From: Struthio camelus
Taxonomy: Eukaryota; Chordata; Aves; Struthioniformes; Struthionidae
Length of the DNA: 64,000 nt
Assembly: GCF_040807025.1 (NCBI RefSeq)
Contig: NC_090944.1
Coordinates: forward strand, 113,646,238-113,710,237
Reading direction: 5' to 3'
Shown: positions 55,301-62,890 of the stretch, one piece after another
Layout of the letters: each line of letters opens with the position of its first letter
How positions within the stretch are numbered: position 1 is the stretch's first letter
Program-made: the position numbers and the translations under genes
Notes under the pieces: generated by a model
What the model was told of the DNA's origin: nothing
The model's database searches: none
Seen by the model: only the letters and a program-made list of their open reading frames with translations

Positions 55301-57428
55301 TCATAGGCAGAAGAGGATCTATACGTATACCCTAAATAAAACTGAGAGAGAACTGATAAACTTCAGTTTATAAATCCAAACTTGGATTTAAAATTACAGA
55401 ATTCTGTACTTTTTTTCCGGTGTTATCATACGCAAAGTTAATTTTAGAATTTCAAAAAGCCCATGTTGAGATTTTTATAAAGGACCGGCAGCGTTTCCTG
55501 GTGAAGTGCTTGTAAACAAAACTGACCTACTGATACCAGCATGAAAATGGACAAAAAGAATGATGCAAGGGTCTTCTGTCATGCAGTTCTTTGTTGGAGA
55601 ATTCACTTACTGGAGGCTTGTGCTGGGAACCGTGTTGTAAACGGACACCAGTAGCTTATGTTTCTTTTCCCCAGGCAGTTGTCCCAAAAACCCAGTTTCA
55701 TCTACCAAATTTGAATGGTGAATGAGAACTTTAAAAAGATTTTGTCCAGTGAATGGCTGTCAGTTACCCTCTGTAGCCTCAGTAGAGCACATCACAAATG
55801 GAGGGGTGAGCAGTACACTGTGATGTACGAACCGTTCCCCTTGTTCTGCGCTTGCTTAGTCCAGTAGCTACTGAACTTTACCTGTCCCACTGACCAGGCT
55901 GTTGTCATACAGGCTGCTGGCAAAGAAACCATCCCAGCTGCACACTGCTGGCACAGAGGGAGGAACCTGTAGAAGCTGTCCACATCTGTCACTTCACACT
56001 TCCGGCATTAGACCCTGTTACACCTGTCCACACGTGCTCACTCACCTTCCCGCTCCCATCTTGAACTTGTCTCGGGCTTCTGCCCTTACTCCAGGCACAC
56101 CAAAGGGTTTTATTTTATGCATCATAGGCCAGATCTGTGTGGTTTTTGGTTGGGAGGCTTGGCGAGAAAGCCAGAATCTGAGAAGAGTGGGGATGACCTT
56201 TTAATAAAGTTCTCAATTTATGTGTTGATGGCTATGCGATTAAAAATTATTTTGCTTTAAGGGAAATTGAGGCCTTCTCCTAACTGAGAAGTCCTCTTGA
56301 TTAGCGAGTCCTTGGTTTGCAGGTCCCATAGGTTCTCTCTATAAATACATCACACGTAGCTGTGTCTGACTGATTCTTCACAGCTATGTTATTTACTTTG
56401 CCTTCCAGGTGTCCGCAAATATGGTAAAGATTTTCAAGCTATTGCAGATGTAATTGGCAACAAGACTGTTGGCCAAGTGAAGAACTTCTTTGTAAACTAC
56501 AGGCGTCGGTTTAACTTAGAGGAGGTATTGCAGGAATGGGAAGCGGAACAAGGAACCCTGGCTTCTAATGGTGATGCTTCTGCTTTAGGGGAGGACACAA
56601 AAAATACTTCTAATGTGCCATCAGGAAAGAGCACTGATGAAGAAGATGAGGTGTGTTTTTGTGTACCAGATATAAGTAAGCATGGGTTGAGGAATAGCAT
56701 TGTATTTAGTGATTTTAATGTAAGGTTAACTGGTGTGGAGTGGCAAAGCACATTCTAAAGAATGATGATGAGCTTGCATAGAGCTTCAGCCAATGTCATT
56801 AACCAACTGGGAACAGGACTGCACCTTTCATAGTGAATATCTTATTACTGTTTTATTGTTAAAATACAGTTCTTGCTCTAGAAAGAAGACTCTTGCTTCA
56901 TAAATATTTTTATTCCTGCTCTCTATAATATTTTGGTTGGTGATTTCTTTTCAGTAACTTCTCAGTTTTTTGGTTTTGTCTTTTTAAATACTGTTTCCTG
57001 CATAGTGGACAGTGGCAACCCAACTGCATTACGTTCTGGCTAGGACAGCTGTTTATGCAATCTTGTCTTTGTCCTTTGTGCAGGCACAAAGCACGCCGGC
57101 CACTCAGTGTTTAGGCCCTTCACCTCCAGCACAGGCATCTGCTCCAGCACCTACCGCTCCCATGGCAACTTTAAACCAGCCGCCCCCGTTACTTCGTCCA
57201 GCGCTTCCTGCTGCTCCTGCTCTCCATCGTCAGCCCCCACCACTTCAACAGCAGGCTCGATTTATCCAGCCAAGGCCAACTCTAAACCAACCCCCCCCAC
57301 CTCTCATCCGCCCAGCTAATTCCATGCCTCCTCGTCTAAATCCAAGGCCCGTGTTAACCACAGTTAGTGGCCAGCAGCCACCCTCACTTATTGGAATTCA
57401 GACAGAATCGCAGTCTACTCTGCACTGA
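31228..57428 (+). CDS. RCOR3: RCOR3 (REST corepressor 3 / CoREST3), complete coding sequence in 12 exons
   Basis: The joined exons are 31228-31369, 32054-32110, 39390-39467, 41010-41062, 42897-43058, 43422-43546, 45167-45245, 48041-48259, 49926-50003, 50804-50861, 56409-56650 and 57084-57428. They total 1638 nt and give 545 residues with all junctions in phase and GT-AG. CoREST proteins scaffold LSD1 (KDM1A) and HDAC1/2 on chromatin in the nucleus. Domains: variable Gly/Ser-rich N-terminus 1-48; ELM2 about 50-134 (from [15 protein letters not shown]); SANT1 about 137-184 ([16 protein letters not shown]); acidic linker 206-232; conserved LSD1-binding linker and coiled coil about 275-325 ([14 protein letters not shown]); SANT2 about 337-384 ([15 protein letters not shown]); Pro/Gln-rich tail 432-545 ending SQSTLH. 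The N-terminus MPGAMEKG, the linker [20 protein letters not shown] and the tail identify RCOR3 rather than RCOR1 or RCOR2. From memory the longest human isoform is about 553 residues; the 8-residue difference lies in the N-terminal Gly/Ser linker. Confidence 0.97.
31370..32053 (+). other. RCOR3: RCOR3 intron 1 (684 bp, all CpG island)
   Basis: A short, extremely GC-rich intron with CGG and GGGC tandem repeats. It includes a canonical four-run G-quadruplex, GGGCGGGCGGGCGGG (31939-31953), on the coding strand. Long open frames on both strands here are produced by the lack of AT-rich stop codons. Confidence 0.85.
32054..32110 (+). CDS. RCOR3: RCOR3 exon 2 (start of ELM2)
   Basis: A 57-nt exon encoding [18 protein letters not shown], with split codons Asp48 and Gly67 at its ends. 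The acceptor is ttgtgttgcag|AT and the donor is CCCG|GTAAAT. It lies within the CpG island. Confidence 0.96.
32111..39389 (+). other. RCOR3: RCOR3 intron 2 (7.3 kb)
   Basis: The left end is the CpG-island shore with pyrimidine tracts (32261-32306). The remainder is AT-leaning without a recognisable repeat family. Small features are a 13-bp tandem duplication (34678-34703) ending in an acceptor-like site and a (TTG)6 run (37954-37971). I see no convincing alternative exon. Confidence 0.75.
37954..37971. repeat. (TTG)6 microsatellite
   Basis: Six TTG units in RCOR3 intron 2. Confidence 0.9.
39390..39467 (+). CDS. RCOR3: RCOR3 exon 3 (ELM2)
   Basis: A 78-nt exon encoding residues 68-92 ([20 protein letters not shown] to DAK). 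The acceptor is ttcttacag|GT and the donor is AAGT|GTAAGT. The 7.3 kb intron 2 precedes it, the longest in the gene. Confidence 0.97.
39468..41009 (+). other. RCOR3: RCOR3 intron 3 (1.5 kb)
   Basis: AT-leaning intron. I see nothing in it beyond the splice signals. Confidence 0.75.
41010..41062 (+). CDS. RCOR3: RCOR3 exon 4 (ELM2)
   Basis: A 53-nt exon encoding residues 94-110 ([17 protein letters not shown]) with split Leu93. The acceptor is ctgttacag|TG and the donor is CAG|GTAAGT. Confidence 0.97.
41063..42896 (+). other. RCOR3: RCOR3 intron 4 (1.8 kb)
   Basis: Contains a perfect 41-bp tandem duplication (41790-41870) and, near the 3' end, A, G and T homopolymer runs (42780-42826). No alternative exon is evident. 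Confidence 0.75.
41790..41870. repeat. Perfect 41-bp tandem duplication
   Basis: Copy 1 at 41790-41830 and copy 2 at 41831-41870 are identical over 40 bases, beginning GACTTACTAGTCAGGTGC and ending GAGAGGCTGCCAA. The lack of any difference suggests a recent event, or an assembly artefact. Confidence 0.95.
42897..43058 (+). CDS. RCOR3: RCOR3 exon 5 (ELM2 end, SANT1 start)
   Basis: A 162-nt, phase-0 exon encoding residues 111-164, including [20 protein letters not shown] and the first SANT helix [14 protein letters not shown]. The acceptor is tttttaaag|GCT and the donor is ATG|GTAAAG. The sequence is near-identical across the CoREST family as remembered. Confidence 0.98.
43422..43546 (+). CDS. 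RCOR3: RCOR3 exon 6 (SANT1 end)
   Basis: A 125-nt exon encoding residues 165-205 ([20 protein letters not shown], then [14 protein letters not shown]) and two bases of Ser206. The acceptor is attcttctag|CTT and the donor is GACAG|GTAAGG. The SANT1 recognition helix is intact. Confidence 0.98.
43547..45166 (+). other. RCOR3: RCOR3 intron 6 (1.6 kb)
   Basis: AT-rich intron. I see nothing recognisable in it. The preceding intron 5 (43059-43421) is only 363 bp and also appears empty. Confidence 0.75.
45167..45245 (+). CDS. RCOR3: RCOR3 exon 7 (acidic linker)
   Basis: A 79-nt exon encoding residues 207-232 ([26 protein letters not shown]), an acid-then-lysine linker. The acceptor is gttcttag|T and the donor is GAG|GTAACA. 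Read-through into the intron would stay open to a stop at 45402-45404. Confidence 0.97.
45246..48040 (+). other. RCOR3: RCOR3 intron 7 (2.8 kb)
   Basis: AT-rich intron with a T/C homopolymer tract at 47558-47579. I see no exon, RNA gene or interspersed repeat. Confidence 0.75.
48041..48259 (+). CDS. RCOR3: RCOR3 exon 8 (linker, LSD1-binding region, coiled coil start)
   Basis: A 219-nt, phase-0 exon encoding residues 233-305 ([20 protein letters not shown], then [20 protein letters not shown] and [14 protein letters not shown]). In RCOR1 the equivalent PPKGMFLSQEDV segment wraps the LSD1 tower domain. The acceptor is tgaattaaag|GGC and the donor is CAG|GTACCA. Confidence 0.97.
48260..49925 (+). 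other. RCOR3: RCOR3 intron 8 (1.7 kb)
   Basis: Contains an AT-rich block of ATAT/GATA-type repeats at 48644-48691. I see nothing else recognisable. Confidence 0.75.
49926..50003 (+). CDS. RCOR3: RCOR3 exon 9 (coiled coil)
   Basis: A 78-nt, phase-0 exon encoding residues 306-331 ([26 protein letters not shown]). It continues the LSD1-tower coiled coil. The acceptor is ttgaccaag|GTT and the donor is GAG|GTAAAT. Confidence 0.97.
50004..50803 (+). other. RCOR3: RCOR3 intron 9 (0.8 kb)
   Basis: I see nothing recognisable beyond the splice sites. Confidence 0.75.
50804..50861 (+). CDS. RCOR3: RCOR3 exon 10 (SANT2 start)
   Basis: A 58-nt exon encoding residues 332-350 ([19 protein letters not shown]) and the first base of Gly351. 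The acceptor is attttaatag|TCT and the donor is CAAG|GTATGT. Confidence 0.97.
51564..51604. repeat. 21-bp tandem duplication
   Basis: CTCTAAGATAATATAAATCA occurs twice at a period of 21 (51564 and 51585), with no mismatch over 20 bases, in RCOR3 intron 10. Confidence 0.93.
52108..52152. repeat. 16-bp spaced direct repeat
   Basis: CTTGTTAAACTTGTTG at 52108-52123 recurs at 52137-52152, in RCOR3 intron 10. It is minor. Confidence 0.85.
56409..56650 (+). CDS. RCOR3: RCOR3 exon 11 (SANT2 and following acidic region)
   Basis: A 242-nt exon encoding residues 352-431: [20 protein letters not shown] and [20 protein letters not shown] complete SANT2 (DNA-contacting in RCOR1), then a Ser/Thr/acidic stretch ends [10 protein letters not shown]. 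The acceptor is ccttccag|GT and the donor is GATGAG|GTGTGT. Retention of the next intron would add 35 residues and stop at 56756-56758. Confidence 0.97.
56651..57083 (+). other. RCOR3: RCOR3 intron 11 (433 bp)
   Basis: Open in frame with exon 11 for 35 codons, then closed. The 3' part is a T-rich polypyrimidine region before the exon 12 acceptor. Confidence 0.85.
57084..57428 (+). CDS. RCOR3: RCOR3 exon 12 (Pro/Gln-rich C-terminus and stop)
   Basis: Encodes residues 432-545 and the TGA at 57426-57428. The tail is rich in Pro, Gln and Ala, with two near-repeats, [15 protein letters not shown] and [16 protein letters not shown], and ends [12 protein letters not shown]. The acceptor is ctttgtgcag|GCA. 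The frame is also open for 72 nt upstream of the acceptor, but that part (polypyrimidine and branch region) is intronic. Confidence 0.96.
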   Translation, partial: AQSTPATQCLGPSPPAQASAPAPTAPMATLNQPPPLLRPALPAAPALHRQPPPLQQQARFIQPRPTLNQPPPPLIRPANSMPPRLNPRPVLTTVSGQQPPSLIGIQTESQSTLH

Positions 57429-57701
57429 AGAAATAAGGCAGAATTATGCTAACTCCTACATTTGAAAAATTGTATCAATGTCTACTTTTTTTCCAAGTAA
57501 TGAAGGGGAAAAAAGAGCAAGCCTTCACAGGTATCAGACCAGTTCTATGGAGGAGCAAGCTGATAACTAGGAATGGAACCACATGAATGACCATCTGTAT
57601 AAAAATATTTTTTGTGTAGAAGACTTGTACAGCAGAACAATGCCTACAATACAGTCCTCCTCTATATGAATAACTGTTGAAGGAAGCTAACTTCTTAAAT
57701 G

Positions 57702-57707
57702 AATAAA
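57702..57707 (+). terminator. RCOR3: Proximal poly(A) signal AATAAA
   Basis: AATAAA sits 274 nt after the RCOR3 stop and is followed within 15-45 nt by T- and TG-rich sequence (GATTTTGTTTAACTGATTTT), a plausible downstream element. This is a candidate for a short 3'UTR form. Confidence 0.5.
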
Positions 57708-58063
57708 TGTTCAACACACCAAGATTTTGTTTAACTGATTTTTACTCTATTTATTTTATAACAGTTCTTCATAGTCGATTATCTAACTACAGGATAGTAG
57801 TTTGGCAAATCTAGGAGTAGATATTACTGTAGGACACCTACATGTAGGGTTGTGGTTTTTTTGGTTGGTTGTTTTTTTGTTGTTGTTGTTTTTTGTTGGT
57901 TGTTTTACTTTCTCGTGCAAAAAAATCTAATGGCCTTAGGTTCAGAATTTTGGCCGTGTTTAGATAACCGTAGAAGCATTTCATGCGCTTGTAAAATGTA
58001 GGTGTTTCTTCTCCTCATGTTTTTCCCAAAACACTTTCTTTTTTAGAAAGGTACTTTCTTATT

Positions 58064-58087
58064 AAATACTCCTCTGAAAGAGTATTT
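58064..58087 (+). other. 3'UTR hairpin, perfect 8-bp stem
   Basis: AAATACTC (58064-58071) pairs with GAGTATTT (58080-58087) around an 8-nt loop, CTCTGAAA. A flanking T-G wobble and T-A pair extend the stem to 10. It is weak in GC, so stability is modest. Confidence 0.6.
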
Positions 58088-59836
58088 GAAAGACATGATG
58101 AGCTATTGTACCAAACACGTTAAATATCTCACATGTGTTCTAATCGTGTAAGTTAACTGAAAACAGGAGTCCAGTTTTCTGCCACAAAATCTCTTGTAGG
58201 CTGGGGCGGAGAGAAGGGCAGCAACTTGTGGCACCTGGGGGATGACAGGAGAGGAACAGTAGCAAGAACCATTATTCTTTTATTTCTCTGTAAATGGCTG
58301 TCTGCAGTTCATATAGATATTGACAGATCATTGATATCTTGCCTAAGAAGTCAGGATAAAAACATAGAGACTGGTGGTGGTGATAGAATATTGTGGCAAT
58401 AGGGGCTATTTTCTGCCAACCCAATTTTAGTGTGTTAAATGAGTGTCTGATTTCTGCTATTTCTAGGTGAGTTGATTCGCTGGGCTGAGGTTTTCTAGGC
58501 TTTTTTTTTTCCTTTTTTTAACTAAGTTAAATCTGCATTTGGGTATTAATCATTGCTTCCAACTTTAGGAAACTGAAAGGTGTTTTCACTGTGCTCATTA
58601 AACTGTTCTTGTCTGAAACATTATTTAAAAAAAAAAAAGTGTGATCTGGATCAAGGTGTTGAAATATACTGCATTTTCAAGTATGTAATAACGTTCAGGT
58701 TGACTGCCGTACTAGTCTAAAAGGTTATTTTTATTTATACCTGCAAGTGTTTGAAAACCATTTTAAATACATTCTGTTATTAACTGGATTTGATTAAAAT
58801 GAGCCCTTATTGGAAGGAGGAATGTGCTATCCCTAGTCTTTTTCACAGAGAAATTGAATGGTCTAACTAACGATCAGTTTAACAGTTGGCTAAGAGCTTT
58901 CATCTGTGCAATAGGAATCTCTTGTACCATTTCATTTGTAAATCTAAAGTTTATAGTACTCACGGCCTAAATTGCAGTTAAGGTATTGACACTGTATAGT
59001 TCAGCTCTTCATTCAGACACATTCTCAAAATCATAAACTTTAGGTATTTGCTTTCCAAATGGCTCTTTTCTGATGCGCCGAAGTCTCATACGAAAGATCC
59101 TTCTTAAAGAGTTTTCTCTTGCATCAAAGTAGATCCTTAGCCGCTACATAAGCATCAGATGGCCTCTTAGCTAAGAAAAGCAGCACTGTAAAACACGAAC
59201 TGAGGAATTTGTGATCACTGAAACTTGTGTTCTGGGAGTCATGAATGTCCCCTCAACAACTACGTACAAATCTGGCTGCTCTCCAGACTTTAAAACTGCT
59301 GTGAAACCCACCCGGTACATTTTGACATCCTGTCCGAGTATCTCATTTTCGTTGTTGACAGTGATAGGATACATCTTCAGGGGTTTGTTTTGTTTTGTTT
59401 GTTCGTTTGCATTGAGTCTCCCAGGTGTGTGTATTGTACCTTTGCTAATTTTTGTCTTGTCTCTTGTCAATAGACTTCAGTATGCACAGTGTTGGGTGTT
59501 GCAGTAGAGTTGGCCACCACCAACTGCTTTAAAACTGTTCAGTACATTGTAAATCAGTTTAATCTTGTTTAAATATTCTATAATTGGGCAAAGGTGCTGT
59601 AGTTGAAGGGGGGAGGGAGGGTCAAAGATAGGTAGTATTTCTTAATTTACATACTGTAGCACACAGTAGGGAACTCCTAGCATTTGTAGTACTAAATAAG
59701 TATGTACATAGCAAAATGTCTTTATTGTGTGCTTTGCAGAATATGTGCATACGGTTTGCACGTCCTGTTTTGGGGGTAGGATTTGTTTTAAGCAGTGTTT
59801 GCCTGGAGAGTGATATGCTTGCTGCTTAATCAAAGG

Positions 59837-59842
59837 ATTAAA
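59837..59842 (+). terminator. RCOR3: Candidate poly(A) signal ATTAAA
   Basis: The common variant hexamer, followed by TGTGTCTTC about 20 nt later, a GT-rich downstream element. Confidence 0.4.
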
Positions 59843-59954
59843 GTTTTAAAGGAATCTGTGTCTTCTATTTTTATGTACCTTGTAATGGTCTAAAATGTTA
59901 GGGCCCTTATACTGTGATTCTCTTCTAAATTCATTTATTTTTTTAAGAATTAGA

Positions 59955-59960
59955 AATAAA
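59955..59960 (+). terminator. RCOR3: Candidate distal poly(A) signal AATAAA
   Basis: AATAAA followed by GGTGTTAATTTCAGTGGGG about 13 nt later. It is one of three clustered distal signals. Confidence 0.4.
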
Positions 59961-60178
59961 ATTATACAACGGTGTTAATTTCAGTGGGGAATTTCTTTTG
60001 ACATATCTAGTCTCTGGTTTTTGTAATGTAGTAATGAACTCTGACTTCAAGGTTGGCTTAATTTTGTCACTTTAAGAAATGTAAAATGTTTGCACACTAA
60101 AGTTTGCCAGAGAACGTGTATCCTACATTGTTTAAAGCTAATGTAACTTTACAGCTTTTTGTACAGTTTATTTTAGTT

Positions 60179-60184
60179 AATAAA
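60179..60184 (+). terminator. RCOR3: Candidate distal poly(A) signal AATAAA
   Basis: AATAAA is preceded by a U-rich stretch containing TGTACAG and TTTTAGTT, typical upstream elements. This may be the main distal end. Confidence 0.5.
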
Positions 60185-60341
60185 GCGAAACAGTACTAAA
60201 ATGGCAGATTTTACAAATGCAAGGCATAACTTGAACTACATGTCTTCTAGGAACCGCACTGCAAAATTGATGTACAAAAAGAAGATATCAGACTTAATTG
60301 TTGCACTTTAATTCAGAATGGGAAGCAGATATTTCTGCATT

Positions 60342-60347
60342 AATAAA
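60342..60347 (+). terminator. RCOR3: Candidate distal poly(A) signal AATAAA
   Basis: AATAAA with T-rich sequence (TTTAATTTGTTTTACAG) about 38 nt downstream. Confidence 0.4.
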
Positions 60348-60360
60348 ACGATCACTAAAC

Positions 60361-62149
60361 ATTGCACACCATAGTAAAGCAGTTTAATTTGTTTTACAGT
60401 TGATCATAAGCAAAAGAAACTATAGTGTCTGTATCTGTAGCTTTTATACTGTTGGGATTTTTTTTTTTTCATGATATGGTTTGTATTCTGGAAAATTCAG
60501 TCCACAGAAAACAAAACACAAAGTAGTAGCTAGTTTGGGGGAAAAACTGTGGGGGAATTTATGTATGACTAGATCAGAATTGCAAAGTGTAGGGAAGAGT
60601 TTAGGATGAGGGGTGCTAGAACAATGTCATGCCTCTTGCTAGGAAAAGATGGGAACAGATTAAATTAGAGATGGTGGTAGCAGAAATATAATTGTCAGAG
60701 CAAAAAGCAAAGACTTCTTGACCTTGATAGTTTGCTAGATGTGGATTTCAAAGTGGAAGATGCCCTTCAAAAAGGAATGCTACAGAGGAGTGGGCAGTTG
60801 CCCCAGCTACAGTGCAACAGGGGTATCTAAATACAGCTTTGTAGTTAACAGCAGGAGTGGTGAACCTCCAGCTTCTCCTGAGGCTGAAATAGCTATGCTT
60901 CAGTGTTTACCTTTCTCTGAGTGAGTTAAAAGCAGGCACTGTCATGACAGCTGTCTCCTTAAAGATCACAGGAAGTTGTATGTGAAATAAAAAGGACAAA
61001 TATATAAACTCTCTTAACCTTGCCGGTGGCCAGCTGTACGCTCATACTGATGACTACAAATTTTTGATCCCAGATTCAAGTAGAGAGGAGTTAGAATAAA
61101 AAATACAGCTAAGAGTATCTGGGCTATATAAAACGGTAGTACACCTTTCGTAAATGACAACTTTTAAATTGATGCTAAAGTAGAACTCCTAAATTTTTCT
61201 TCATTTTCATGTTCACTATTAGTGAAGGCTGTTACTTTTCAGTTGCTTCAATTATTCTTTAATCTTAATGCTTTTTTCCCCCCTTAACTCTTGCACACTG
61301 AAATAATTATAGCAGTGAAACAAATCCCCATCTCCTCCTGACTTGAAGTTTTCTCTTGGACTGTCACAGAAATAACCACTGGGACTTACATATCATGATT
61401 GCTGCTGCTGCTTCATGGATACGAACTTCATCTAAATACAAAACATCTTTTGTTACACTCACTGAATCTTGAGAGTCAAAGTACGTTCAAGGTCTCAACC
61501 TTGATATTTGATGATCTTTTTGAGCGACCAGTCCTCTCCATCATGAAGTTGTGTTCCAGGGGAATTGTAATGTTCCTCGATGGAAGGAGGTTCATGAGCG
61601 CAGAAAACCTGTCCTGGGAACTAGATCTGAACTCCAAAGAAAGTAGTCATTTACACTTAAAAAATATTTACCTATAAATAATCACTTTTAAGTGGAAATC
61701 CTGTTGTTTTGACTGACTAGCGTCAGTCTGGACTCCCAGACTCTTAACGCGAGGTGAGCTGACACATGCGCGAGTGGCAGGTCATCTTTCAGATAGCTGA
61801 AGTCAGGTCTTTCCGAAACTGGCCTTTTTTTTATTCAGAGCCCATCTCAAACCAGTTCAGATAACGCTGCCTAACTGTTTCGTTGGGGTCAACCCGACTG
61901 CTTTTGCTCGCGTACGAACACGGTATTTTCCTTAGAGACTGGTATTTGTGGAAGTGGTTTCACGAGGAGGCGGAGGAGGGAGCGCGGTGCCGGGTGGCGA
62001 GGGCTGGAGGAGCGTCGCTTCGCTGCAGCTCGAGGGTGGCTGTGCTGCCTTCGGTTTCTTGGTTTAAGAGGTGCCTTCGGTACGCCGTGAGCAATTAACA
62101 AACACTACCGGCCTACGGTAACGTCTGTGGGGCTGTTATGCTGGAAAAA
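60361..62149. other. Intergenic, RCOR3 to next CpG island
   Basis: AT-leaning sequence without a recognisable gene or repeat. A 92-codon open frame at 61399-61677 shows no domain and no supporting splice or start context. GC content rises from about 61900. Confidence 0.65.
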
Positions 62150-62520
62150 CCAACTTGATCAGCTGCTTTGGGGAGCACTTTAGTCCCGGTGCGGTCCCCG
62201 CCGCCCGAGGCCGGTGCTGGGCGAAGGCCGCCCGCTCTCCAGGCGCACGGAGACGTTGCCTCCTGGCCTGTTCGTCTTACTTCCCTCAAGCAACGGCGTT
62301 GCCCTCTCCGAAGGCGCGGCAGGAACATCACCGCTGTAGCTTTACTGCGGGGCTACCAATAACGCCGAGCGCTACGCCGCGCTCCGGGGCCGGGGCCGGT
62401 CCCGCCCGCGCCCCGCCCGCCCGCCCGCCCGCCGCCGGCGGGGACTCCCCGGCCCGGCCCCGGGGGTTGCTGCGAAACCGAAAGCGGCTCCCGGCGGCGG
62501 CGCTGGCGCTTCCCCTCGCC

Positions 62521-62554
<34 letters not shown>

Positions 62555-62890
62555 GGCGCACGGAGCCGCGCCCCGCGCAGCCAGGGGCGGCCGCAGACCT
62601 CCCGCGCCCGGCGGCGGCGGCCAGCGCGGCCCGGCCCGGCCCGGCCCCGGAGGCAGCGAGCACCGGCGCAGGTGCGGCGGCGGCGGGAAACGCCCCCCCG
62701 GGCCGGGCGGCTCCTGGGCAGCGGGGGGGCCGGGGCGGCGGCGCCGGGGCCGGGCGGGGTCGGCAGGTGCCGGCGGGCGGCGGCGCCGGGGCCGGGCTGC
62801 GCGGGGGGCGCGTCACGCGTGAAGCCTTTTCTCCCCGCGCCCTTCCCGTCTCGGTAACGCGGGGGGAAGGCTGCGCTGCGCCTCGGCACG
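62150..62890. promoter_or_regulatory. CpG island, probable promoter of the next gene (TRAF5 by synteny)
   Basis: A dense CpG block with (CCG)11 at 62521-62553 and two plus-strand donor-like sites, CGCAG|GTGCGG (GT at 62672) and CGGCAG|GTGCCG (GT at 62767). This fits a non-coding first exon on the plus strand. No coding exon follows within the window: I looked for the TRAF5 N-terminus and did not find it. The assignment to TRAF5 rests only on the human order KCNH1-RCOR3-TRAF5 from memory. The open frames of up to 338 codons here are GC-driven. Confidence 0.6.
62521..62553. repeat. (CCG)11 trinucleotide repeat
   Basis: Eleven uninterrupted CCG units in the third CpG island, probably in a promoter or 5'UTR. 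The length is likely to vary. Confidence 0.93.

Larger units (their letters stand above)
50862..56408 (+). other. RCOR3: RCOR3 intron 10 (5.5 kb)
   Basis: Holds a 21-bp tandem duplication (51564-51604) and a spaced 16-bp direct repeat (52108-52123 and 52137-52152). No alternative exon or named repeat is recognised. Confidence 0.75.
57429..60360 (+). other. RCOR3: RCOR3 3'UTR (extent inferred)
   Basis: About 2.9 kb follows the stop with no obvious new gene. Canonical or variant poly(A) hexamers occur at 57702, 59837 (ATTAAA), 59955, 60179 and 60342. The distal pair suggests a long 3'UTR ending near 60.2-60.4 kb, and the proximal one a short form ending near 57.73 kb. A T/G-rich block lies at 57845-57907 and a perfect 8-bp-stem hairpin at 58064-58087. 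Confidence 0.65.
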
